From assembly GCF_041296385.1 (NCBI RefSeq), contig NW_027184062.1, forward strand, positions 1,369,501-1,433,500: 64,000 nucleotides of DNA, written 5' to 3'. The notes under the pieces are model-generated. The model made no database searches, was not told where the DNA came from, and saw only the letters and a program-made list of their open reading frames with translations. Position 1 is the first letter of the stretch. Each line of letters starts with the position of its first letter. The translations under genes were made by a program, and so were the position numbers. Below, piece by piece: positions 37,479 to 48,510 of this stretch. This DNA comes from Aphelocoma coerulescens (taxonomy: Eukaryota > Chordata > Aves > Passeriformes > Corvidae).

Positions 37479-39693
37479 CCTACGGAAGTGTTGGGGTTCC
37501 TCCCCCCTGCCATGAGGTCATGGGAGAGGGGACCCTGGGGTAGAGGCATGGCCTGGGCACGGGGTCTCCCTGCTCCCTGCTGACATGTGCCCTAATCCTG
37601 TTCAGCACTGCTTATTTTGTGTTGCCCTGTGCGAGGAGGGCCCTGGTTGTGCTGTGATTGCTCAGTTCTTTGGCAGTGCCCCGCCCATGTGGCTGGAGAA
37701 GAAAGAGCTCTGCAACTTCTCTCAAGAATCGCTCCCTGTTTCTTTGCACGGGCCTCGCTGTCTATGGATGTTTCAGGAGACCCCACCGAAACACGGAAGG
37801 ACTCTCAAATTATCCCAGCTTTCTCTGCACAGCGAGAGGTTTTAATATTTAGCATTGTTATCCTTTTCCTGTGTGTTTGTTAAAAAAGTAGTTTTTATCT
37901 CTTTCACTTTCTTCCCAGGAAAATTCTTTTTTCCCGAAGCTGGTGGGGGAGGGCTGGGTGTAACCTGCCTTCTATCAGAGGATATTTTCCTCCACATTTG
38001 TCCAAACCGGCACAGCCTGTCCTTTCCCTGGGTGTCTGTTGCAGATGGAAGCTGCTGGTGCCATTGTCAGCTTGAAGCCCTCTTTTGATGCAAGCAGATG
38101 TTGCCAGGTGTGTTCAGCAGCTGTTGCTCAATGCTTATGCCAAGCTATTGTGTTCCTCATGGAACCAAGGAGCCATTGTGACACTGCAGGGGCTGATGGC
38201 ATCAAGGAGGCAATTGTGACAGTACAGAACCTCCTAGAAACAAGGCTCCATTGTGACACCGTGGGGAATCATGGAATCAAGGAGCCCATTGTGACACGGC
38301 TGCATGGAACCAATGGTCCATGGTTACACGGCGGATTCAAGAAGAGCACGGTGACACCACGCAACATCACGGAACCATAGGTCCATTGTGACACAGCGGG
38401 GCCTCATGGAAACAAGGGGACCATTGTGGCAAAGCAGGGCCTAATGGAAGCCTGGAGAGCATTGTGACATTGTGGGGAATCATGGAAACGTGGAGAGCAT
38501 TGTGACACTAAGGAAACTCCTGGAACCAAGATGACCACTGGCACATAATGGAACCTCATGGAAGCAAGCATCCATGATGACTTTGGAGGGCCTCAGGGAC
38601 CACAGGACCCATTGTGACACAGCAGGACCTGGTGGAACCAAGGAGCCTTTGTGATACTCCAGATCCACATGGAAGCCAGGGTGCACTGAGACACAGTGGG
38701 GCCTTGTTGGAACCAAAGACACCTCTGCAAAAAGCAGGCTAGCTCATAGAAGCAAGGAGTCCATTGTTACAACGTAAAAGCTATGCAACCAAGGGACCAT
38801 TGTGACACTGCGGGGCCTCATGGAACCAATTGTCCATGATGACAGTGCGGATCAAAGGAGACCATGGTGACACTGCGGAACCTGATGGAACCAAGGAGCC
38901 ATTGTGACACAGTGGGGCCTCATGGAATCAAGGAGACCATTGTGACCCAGGTGTTGCATGGGAAGGCAAGGAGCCATTGTGACACTTTGGGCTTCTTCCC
39001 TTGAGCTCTGCAGCTGGCTGTCCCAGCCCAGCGCACCATGTGCCACCTGCTCTCCTCAGGGCTCTGCCTGCACACAGCCCCAGGAGAAGTTTTCCTGTTT
39101 GCAAGGAAAGAATGGAAAAGCCGGAGCAGGTTTCCTAAACAACAAACCCCACTCAGGAGCCACATGCTCAGTACAGGCTGCCTGGAACGATGTCCCCTTT
39201 CTACAAGGGTCAGTGTGAGCAGGAATGAATGATCTCTGGGAGCAGAATTCTCGGAGTCTTTCCACTGAATTCTCTGTCCCTGTGTCTTGGGGTGACTTTA
39301 TCATGTGTATCCCCTATTGCTGCTCTATGCCCAGAAGTGAACTTTGTGCATTTCTGTGCCTTTCTACTGAGCCTGAAAGGGGGGAGAGGAAAAAAAACCG
39401 GACAAACTTCTCAGAGCGTTTGTTCAAGGACACACATACACACTCCTCTGCATCCTGCTTGCAGCAAGAGCAGAGGAAGCAACTTGGTTTCTTTTTAGCC
39501 AGTTTTCAGCTCCTTTTCTCTGGGGGGAGATGGAGAGTTGAACTTTCTTTTCCTGGGACTTCGGGGGGTTTTTTTCCCTTCTTCTCTTCTTGACTCTTTC
39601 AACATCAGAGCACATTGGGAGAATTTTCTCCCGAGGTGGGGGCCCTGAATGTGGGCCCATGAGCCAGCTGCAAGGAGGAGGAGAGAGACTACA
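37479..39693 (+). repeat. Unit 18 (2215 bp, HOR-1 type C)
   Basis: Minisatellite block at 38151-38989. Type C markers at an offset of 8825 from unit 14. Confidence 0.95.
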
Positions 39694-41871
39694 CCTACGG
39701 AAGTGTTGGGGTTCCTCCCCCCTGCCATGAGGTCATGGGAGAGGGGACCCTGGGGTAGAGGCATGGCCTGGGCACGGGGTCTCCCTGCTCCCTGCTCACA
39801 TGTGCCCTAATCCTGTTCAGCACTGCTTATTTTGTGTTGCCCTGTGCGAGGAGGGCCCTGGTTGTGCTGTGATTGCTCAGTTCTTTGGCAGTGCCCCGCC
39901 CATGTGGCTGGAGAAGAAAGAGCTCTGCAACTTCTCTCAAGAATCGCTCCCTGTTTCTTTGCACGGGCCTCGCTGTCTATGGATGTTTCAGGAGACCCCA
40001 CCGAAACACGGAAGGACTCTCAAATTATCCCAGCTTTCTCTGCACAGCGAGAGGTTTTAATATTTAGCATTGTTATCCTTTTCCTGTGTGTTTGTTAAAA
40101 AAATAGGTTTTATCTCTTTCACTTTCTTCCCAGGAAAATTCTTTTTTCCAAAAACCTGGTGGGGGAGGGCTGGGTGTAACCTGCCTTCTATAAGAGGATA
40201 TTTTCCTCCACATTTGTCCAAACCGGCACAGCCTGTCCTTTCCTGGGTCTCTGTTGCAGATGGAAGCTGCTGGTGCCATTGTCAGCTTGAAGCCCTCTTT
40301 TGATGCAAGCAGATGTTGCCAGGTGTGTTCAGCAGCTGTTGCTCAATGCTTATGCCAAGCTCTTGTGTTCCTCATGGAACCAAGGAGCCATTGTGACACT
40401 GCAGGGGCTGATGGCATCAAGGAGGCAATTGTGACAGTACAGAACCTCCTAGAAACAAGGCTCCATTGTGACACCGTGGGGAATCATGGAATCAAGGAGC
40501 CCATTGTGACACGGCTGCATGGAACCAATGGTCCATGGTTACACGGCGGATTCAAGAAGAGCACGGTGACACCACGCAACATCACGGAACCATAGGTCCA
40601 TTGTGACACAGCGGGGCCTCATGGAAACAAGGGGACCATTGTGGCAAAGCAGGGCCTAATGGAAGCATGGAGAGCATTGTGACACTAAGGAAACTCCTGG
40701 AACCAAGATGACCACTGGCACATAATGGAACCTCATGGAAGCAAGCCTCCACGATGGTTTTGGAGGGCCTCAGGGACCACAGGACCCATTGTGACACAGC
40801 AGGACCTGGTGGAACCAAGGAGCCTTTGTGATACTCCACATCCACATGGAAGCCAGGGTGCACTGAGACACAGCGGGGCCTTGTTGGAACCAAAGACACC
40901 TCTGCAAAAAGCAGGCTAGCTCATAGAAGCAAGGAGTCCTTTGTTACAACATCAAACCTATGGAAGCAAGGGACCATTGTGACACTGCGGGGCCTCATGG
41001 AACCAATTGTCCATGATGACAGTGCGGATCAAAAGAGACCATGGTGACACTGCGGAACCTGATGGAACCAAGGAGCCATTGTGACACAGTGGGGCCTCAT
41101 GGAATCAAGGAGACCATTGTGACCCAGGTGTTGCATGGGAAGGCAAGGAGCCATTGTGACACTTTGGGCTTCTTCCCTTGAGCTCTGCAGCTGGCTGTCC
41201 CAGCCCAGCGCACCATGTGCCACCTGCTCTCCTCAGGGCTCTGCCTGCACACAGCCCCAGGAGAAGTTTTCCTGTTTGCAAGGAAAGAATGGAAAAGCCG
41301 GAGCAGGTTTCCTAAACAACAAACCCCACTCAGGAGCCACATGCTCAGTACAGGCTGCCTGGAACGATGTCCCCTTTCTACAAGGGTCAGTGTGAGCAGG
41401 AATGAATGATCTCTGGGAGCAGAATTCTCGGAGTCTTTCCACTGAATTCTCTGTCCCTGTGTCTTGGGGTGACTTTATCATGTGTATCCCCTATTGCTGC
41501 TCTATGCCCAGAAGTGAACTTTGTGCATTTCTGTGCCTTTCAACTGAGCCTGAGAGGGGGGAGAGGAAAAAAAACCGGACAAACTTCTCAGAGCGTTTGT
41601 TCAAGGACACACATACACACTCCTCTGCATCCTGCTTGCAGCAAGAGCAGAGGGAAGCAACTTTGTTTCTTTTTAGCCAGTTTTCAGCTCCTTTTCTCTG
41701 GGGGGAGATGGAGAGTTGAACTTTGTTTTCCTGGGACTTCGGGGTTTTTTTTTCCCTTCTTCTCTTCTTGACTCTTTCAACATCAGAGCACATTGGGAGA
41801 ATTTTCTCCCGAGGTGGGGGCCCTGAATGTGGGCCCATGAGCCAGCTGCAAGGAGGAGGAGAGAGACTGCA
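39694..41871 (+). repeat. Unit 19 (2178 bp, HOR-1 type D; tail shared with HOR-2)
   Basis: Minisatellite block at 40366-41166, subrepeat absent. Last type D monomer of HOR-1. From 40690 its right half also matches unit 23, so it forms the hinge between the two higher-order repeats. Confidence 0.95.
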
Positions 41872-44087
41872 CCTACGGAAGTGTTGGGGTTCCTCCCCCC
41901 TGCCATGAGGTCATGGGAGAGGGGACCCTGGGGTAGAGGCATGGCCTGGGCACGGGGTCTCCCTGCTCCCTGCTCACATGTGCCCTAATCCTGTTCAGCA
42001 CTGCTTATTTTGTGTTGCCCTGTGCGAGGAGGGCCCTGGTTGTGCTGTGATTGCTCAGTTCTTTGGCAGTGCCCCGCCCATGTGGCTGGAGAAGAAAGAG
42101 CTCTGCAACTTCTCTCAAGAATCGCTCCCTGTTTCTTTGCACGGGCCTCGCTGTCTATGGATGTTTCAGGAGACCCCACCGAAACACGGAAGGACTCTCA
42201 AATTATCCCAGCTTTCTCTGCACAGCGAGAGGTTTTAATATTTAGCATTGTTATCCTTTTCCTGTGTGTTTGTTAAAAAAGTAGTTTTTATCTCTTTCAC
42301 TTTCTTCCCAGGAAAATTCTTTTTTCCCGAAGCTGGTGGGGGAGGGCTGGGTGTAACCTGCCTTCTATCAGAGGATATTTTCCTCCACATTTGTCCAAAC
42401 CGGCACAGCCTGTCCTTTCCCTGGGTGTCTGTTGCAGATGGAAGCTGCTGGTGCCATTGTCAGCTTGAAGCCCTCTTTTGATGCAAGCAGATGTTGCCAG
42501 GTGTGTTCAGCAGCTGTTGCTCAATGCTTATGCCAAGCTATTGTGTTCCTCATGGAACCAAGGAGCCATTGTGACACTGCAGGGGCTGATGGCATCAAGG
42601 AGGCAATTGTGACAGTACAGAACCTCCTAGAAACAAGGCTCCATTGTGACACCGTGGGGAATCATGGAATCAAGGAGCCCATTGTGACACGGCTGCATGG
42701 AACCAATGGTCCATGGTTACACGGCGGATTCAAGAAGAGCACGGTGACACCACGCAACATCACGGAATCATAGGTCCATTGTGACACAGCGGGGCCTCAT
42801 GGAAACAAGGGGACCATTGTGGCAAAGCAGGGCCTAATGGAAGCATGGAGAGCATTGTGACATTGTGGGGAATCATGGAAACATGGAGAGCATTGTGACA
42901 CTAAGGAAACTCCTGGAACCAAGATGACCACTGGCACATAATGGAACCTCATGGAAGCAAGCATCCATGATGACTTTGGAGGGCCTCAGGGACCACAGGA
43001 CCCATTGTGACACAGCAGGACCTGGTGGAACCAAGGAGCCTTTGTGATACTCCAGATCCACATGGAAGCCAGGGTGCACTGAGACACAGCGGGGCCTTGT
43101 TGGAACCAAAGACACCTCTGCAAAAAGCAGGCTAGCTCATAGAAGCAAGGAGTCCATTGTTACAACGTAAAAGCTATGCAACCAAGGGACCATTGTGACA
43201 CTGCGGGGCCTCATGGAACCAATTGTCCATGATGACAGTGCGGATCAAAGGAGACCATGGTGACACTGCGGAACCTGATGGAACCAAGGAGCCATTGTGA
43301 CACAGTGGGGCCTCATGGAATCAAGGAGACCATTGTGACCCAGGTGTTGCATGGGAAGGCAAGGAGCCATTGTGACACTTTGGGCTTCTTCCCTTGAGCT
43401 CTGCAGCTGGCTGTCCCAGCCCAGCGCACCATGTGCCACCTGCTCTCCTCAGGGCTCTGCCTGCACACAGCCCCAGGAGAAGTTTTCCTGTTTGCAAGGA
43501 AAGAATGGAAAAGCCGGAGCAGGTTTCCTAAACAACAAACCCCACTCAGGAGCCACATGCTCAGTACAGGCTGCCTGGAACGATGTCCCCTTTCTACAAG
43601 GGTCAGTGTGAGCAGGAATGAATGATCTCTGGGAGCAGAATTCTCGGAGTCTTTCCACTGAATTCTCTGTCCCTGTGTCTTGGGGTGACTTTATCATGTG
43701 TATCCCCCTATTGCTGCTCTATGCCCAGAAGTGAACTTTGTGCATTTCTGTGCCTTTCAACTGAGCCTGAGAGGGGGGAGAGGAAAAAAAGCCAGACAAA
43801 CTTCTCAGAGCGTTTGTTCAAGGACACACATACACACTCCTCTGCATCCTGCTTGCAGCAAGAGCAGAGGAAGCAACTTTGTTTCTTTTTAGCCAGTTTT
43901 CAGCTCCTTTTCTCTGGAGGGAGATGGAGAGTTGAACTTTGTTTTCCTGGGACTTCGGGGGTTTTTTTTCCCTTCTTCTCTTCTTGACTCTTTCAACATC
44001 AGAGCACATTGGGAGAATTTTCTCCCGAGGTGGGGGCCCTGAATGTGGGCCCATGAGCCAGCTGCAAGGAGGAGGAGAGAGACTGCA
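41872..44087 (+). repeat. Unit 20 (2216 bp, HOR-2 first monomer)
   Basis: Minisatellite block at 42544-43382. The first 896 bp match unit 16, then CACGGAATCA at 42761 starts a new type. It has GGAAGCATGGAGAGC near 42840 although the 38 bp subrepeat is present. That is the joint form otherwise seen only in the deleted units, which points to conversion between the long and short states. The poly-A tract is seven A (43783 region). Confidence 0.95.
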
Positions 44088-46298
44088 CCTACGGAAGTGT
44101 TGGGGTTCCTCCCCCCTGCCATGAGGTCATGGGAGAGGGGACCCTGGGGTAGAGGCATGGCCTGGGCACGGGGTCTCCCTGCTCCCTGCTCACATGTGCC
44201 CTAATCCTGTTCAGCACTGCTTATTTTGTGTTGCCCTGTGCGAGGAGGGCCCTGGTTGTGCTGTGATTGCTCAGTTCTTTGGCAGTGCCCCGCCCATGTG
44301 GCTGGAGAAGAAAGAGCTCTGCAACTTCTCTCAAGAATCGCTCCCTGTTTCTTTGCACGGGCCTCGCTGTCTATGGATGTTTCAGGAGACCCCACCGAAA
44401 CACGGAAGGACTCTCAAATTATCCCAGCTTTCTCTGCACAGCGAGAGGTTTTAATATTTAGCATTGTTATCCTTTTCCTGTGTGTTTGTTAAAAAAGTAG
44501 TTTTTATCTCTTTCACTTTCTTCCCAGGAAAGTTCTTTTTTCCAAAAACCTGGTGGGGGAGGGCTGGGTGTAACCTGCCTTCTATCAGAGGATATTTTCC
44601 TCCACATTTGTCCAAACCGGCACAGCCTGTCCTTTCCTGGGTCTCTGTTGCAGATGGAAGCTGCTGGTGCCATTGTCAGCTTGAAGCACTCTTTTGATGC
44701 AAGCAGATGTTGCCAGGTGTGTTCAGCAGCTGTTGCTCAATGCTTATGCCAAGCTATTGTGTTCCTCATGGAACCAAGGAGCCATTGTGACACTGCAGGG
44801 GCTGATGGCATCAAGGAGGCAATTGTGACAGTACAGAACCTCCTAGAAACAAGGCTCCATTGTGACACCGTGGGGAATCATGGAATCAAGGAGCCCATTG
44901 TGACACGGCTGCATGGAACCAATGGTCCATGGTTACACGGCGGATTCAAGAAGAGCACGGTGACACCACGCAACATCATGGAACCGTACGTCCATTGTGA
45001 CACAGCAAGGCCGCATGGAAACAAGGGGACCATTGTGGCAAAGCAGGGCCTAATGGAAGCCTGGAGAGCATTGTGACATTGTGGGGAATCATGGAAACAT
45101 GGAGAGCATTGTGACACTAAGGAAACTCCTGGAACCAAGATGACCACTGGCACATAATGGAACCTCATGGAAGCAAGCATCCATGATGACTTTGGAGGGC
45201 CTCAGGGACCACAGGACCCATTGTGACACAGCAGGACCTGGTGGAACCAAGGAGCCTTTGTGATACTCCAGATCCACATGGAAGCCAGGGTGCACTGAGA
45301 CACAGTGGGGCCTTGTTGGAACCAAAGACACCTCTGCAAAAAGCAGGCTAGCTCATAGAAGCAAGGAGTCCTTTGTTACAACATCAAACCTATGGAAGCA
45401 AGGGACCATTGTGACACTGCGGGGCCTCATGGAACCAATTGTCCATGATGACAGTGCGGATCAAAGGAGACCATGGTGACACTGCAGAACCTGATGGAAC
45501 CAAGGAGCCATTGTGACACAGTGGGGCCTCATGGAATCAAGGAGACCATTGTGACCCAGGTGTTGCATGGGAAGGCAAGGAGCCATTGTGACACTTTGGG
45601 CTTCTTCCCTTGAGCTCTGCAGCTGGCTGTCCCAGCCCAGCGCACCATGTGCCACCTGCTCTCCTCAGGGCTCTGCCTGCACACAGCCCCAGGAGAAGTT
45701 TTCCTGTTTGCAAGGAAAGAATGGAAAAGCCGGAGCAGGTTTCCTAAACAACAAACCCCACTCAGGAGCCACATGCTCAGTACAGGCTGCCTGGAACGAT
45801 GTCCCCTTTCTACAAGGGTCAGTGTGAGCAGGAATGATCTCTGGGAGCAGAATTCTCGGAGTCTTTCCACTGAATTCTCTGTCCCTGTGTCTTGGGGTGA
45901 CTTTATCATGTGTATCCCCTATTGCTGCTCTATGCCCAGAAGTGAACTTTGTGCATTTCTGTGCCTTTCAACTGAGCCTGAGAGGGGGGAGAGGAAAAAA
46001 AGCCAGACAAACTTCTCAGAGCGTTTGTTCAAGGACACACATACACACTCCTCTGCATCCTGCTTGCAGCAAGAGCAGAGGAAGCAACTTGGTTTCTTTT
46101 TAGCCAGTTTTCAGCTCCTTTTCTCTGGAGGGAGATGGAGAGTTGAACTTTGTTTTCCTGGGACTTCGGGGGTTTTTTTTCCCTTCTTCTCTTCTTGACT
46201 CTTTCAACATCAGAGCACATTGGGAGAATTTTCTCCCGAGGTGGGGGCCCTGAATGTGGGCCCATGAGCCAGCTGCAAGGAGGAGGAGAGAGACTGCA
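44088..46298 (+). repeat. Unit 21 (2211 bp, HOR-2 second monomer)
   Basis: Minisatellite block at 44760-45598. Mosaic at the acceptor-like region: AAAAAAGTAG (usually paired with CCCGAAG) is here followed by GGAAAGTTC and AAAAACCTGG. It has GAAGCACTC near 44685, CCGTACGTCC near 44984, CTGCAGAACC near 45483, and the short AATGATCT form. Confidence 0.95.
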
Positions 46299-48510
46299 CC
46301 TACGGAAGTGTTGGGGTTCCTCCCCCCTGCCATGAGGTCATGGGAGAGGGGACCCTGGGGTAGAGGCATGGCCTGGGCACGGGGTCTCCCTGCTCCCTGC
46401 TCACATGTGCCCTAATCCTGTTCAGCACTGCTTATTTTGTGTTGCCCTGTGCCAGGAGGGCCCTGGTTGTGCTGTGATTGCTCAGTTCTTTGGCAGTGCC
46501 CCGCCCATGTGGCTGGAGAAGAAAGAGCTCTGCAACTTCTCTCAAGAATCGCTCCCTGTTTCTTTGCACGGGCCTCGCTGTCTATGGATGTTTCAGGAGA
46601 CCCCACCGAAACACGGAAGGACTCTCAAATTATCCCAGCTTTCTCTGCACAGCGAGAGGTTTTAATATTTAGCATTGTTATCCTTTTCCTGTGTGTTTGT
46701 TAAAAAAGTAGTTTTTATCTCTTTCACTTTCTTCCCAGGAAAGTTCTTTTTTCCAAAAACCTGGTGGGGGAGGGCTGGGTGTAACCTGCCTTCTATCAGA
46801 GGATATTTTCCTCCACATTTGTCCAAACCGGCACAGCCTGTCCTTTCCTGGGTCTCTGTTGCAGATGGAAGCTGCTGGTGCCATTGTCAGCTTGAAGCAC
46901 TCTTTTGATGCAAGCAGATGTTGCCAGGTGTGTTCAGCAGCTGTTGCTCAATGCTTATGCCAAGCTATTGTGTTCCTCATGGAACCAAGGAGCCATTGTG
47001 ACACTGCAGGGGCTGATGGCATCAAGGAGGCAATTGTGACAGTACAGAACCTCCTAGAAACAAGGCTCCATTGTGACACCGTGGGGAATCATGGAATCAA
47101 GGAGCCCATTGTGACACGGCTGCATGGAACCAATGGTCCATGGTTACACGGCGGATTCAAGAAGAGCACGGTGACACCACGCAACATCATGGAACCATAG
47201 GTCCATTGTGACACAGCAAGGCCGCATGGAAACAAGGGGACCATTGTGGCAAAGCAGGGCCTAATGGAAGCCTGGAGAGCATTGTGACATTGTGGGGAAT
47301 CATGGAAACATGGAGAGCATTGTGACACTAAGGAAACTCCTGGAACCAAGATGACCACTGGCACATAATGGAACCTCATGGAAGCAAGCATCCATGATGA
47401 CTTTGGAGGGCCTCAGGGACCACAGGACCCATTGTGACACAGCAGGACCTGGTGGAACCAAGGAGCCTTTGTGATACTCCACATCCACATGGAAGCCAGG
47501 GTGCACTGAGACACAGTGGGGCCTTGTTGGAACCAAAGACACCTCTGCAAAAAGCAGGCTAGCTCATAGAAGCAAGGAGTCCTTTGTTACAACATCAAAC
47601 CTATGGAAGCAAGGGACCATTGTGACACTGCGGGGCCTCATGGAACCAATTGTCCATGATGACAGTGCGGATCAAAGGAGACCATGGTGACACTGCAGAA
47701 CCTGATGGAACCAAGGAGCCATTGTGACACAGTGGGGCCTCATGGAATCAAGGAGACCATTGTGACCCAGGTGTTGCATGGGAAGGCAAGGAGCCATTGT
47801 GACACTTTGGGCTTCTTCCCTTGAGCTCTGCAGCTGGCTGTCCCAGCCCAGCGCACCATGTGCCACCTGCTCTCCTCAGGGCTCTGCCTGCACACAGCCC
47901 CAGGAGAAGTTTTCCTGTTTGCAAGGAAAGAATGGAAAAGCCGGAGCAGGTTTCCTAAACAACAAACCCCACTCAGGAGCCACATGCTCAGTACAGGCTG
48001 CCTGGAACGATGTCCCCTTTCTACAAGGGTCAGTGTGAGCAGGAATGATCTCTGGGAGCAGAATTCTCAGAGTCTTTCCACTGAATTCTCTGTCCCTGTG
48101 TCTTGGGGTGACTTTATCATGTGTATCCCCTATTGCTGCTCTATGCCCAGAAGTGAACTTTGTGCATTTCTGTGCCTTTCAACTGAGCCTGAGAGGGGGG
48201 AGAGGAAAAAAAAACGGACAAACTTCTCAGAGCGTTTGTTCAAGGACACACATACACACTCCTCTGCATCCTGCTTGCAGCAAGAGCAGAGGGAAGCAAC
48301 TTTGTTTCTTTTTAGCCAGTTTTCAGCTCCTTTTCTCTGGGGGGAGATGGAGAGTTGAACTTTGTTTTCCTGGGACTTCGGGGGTTTTTTTTCCCTTCTT
48401 CTCTTCTTGACTCTTTCAACATCAGAGCACATTGGGAGAATTTTCTCCCGAGGTGGGGGCCCTGAATGTGGGCCCATGAGCCAGCTGCAAGGAGGAGGAG
48501 AGAGACTGCA
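46299..48510 (+). repeat. Unit 22 (2212 bp, HOR-2 third monomer)
   Basis: Minisatellite block at 46971-47809. Shares GAAGCACTC and CTGCAGAACC with unit 21 but has CCATAGGTCC near 47195, CCACATCC near 47480, TTCTCAGAG near 48064 and a nine-A tract followed by CGG near 48206. The pair 21-22 looks like an older tandem duplication. Confidence 0.95.

Larger units (their letters stand above)
33222..42046 (+). repeat. HOR-1 copy 3 (8825 bp)
   Basis: Third copy, offset 8825 from copy 2, again with the rare variants near 37280, 37580 and 39364 and the short fourth unit (39694-41871). Identity with copy 2 continues past the end of this copy to 42767 (a 721 bp partial fourth copy). There CACGGAATCA at 42761-42770 replaces CACGGAACCA. 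Confidence 0.93.
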
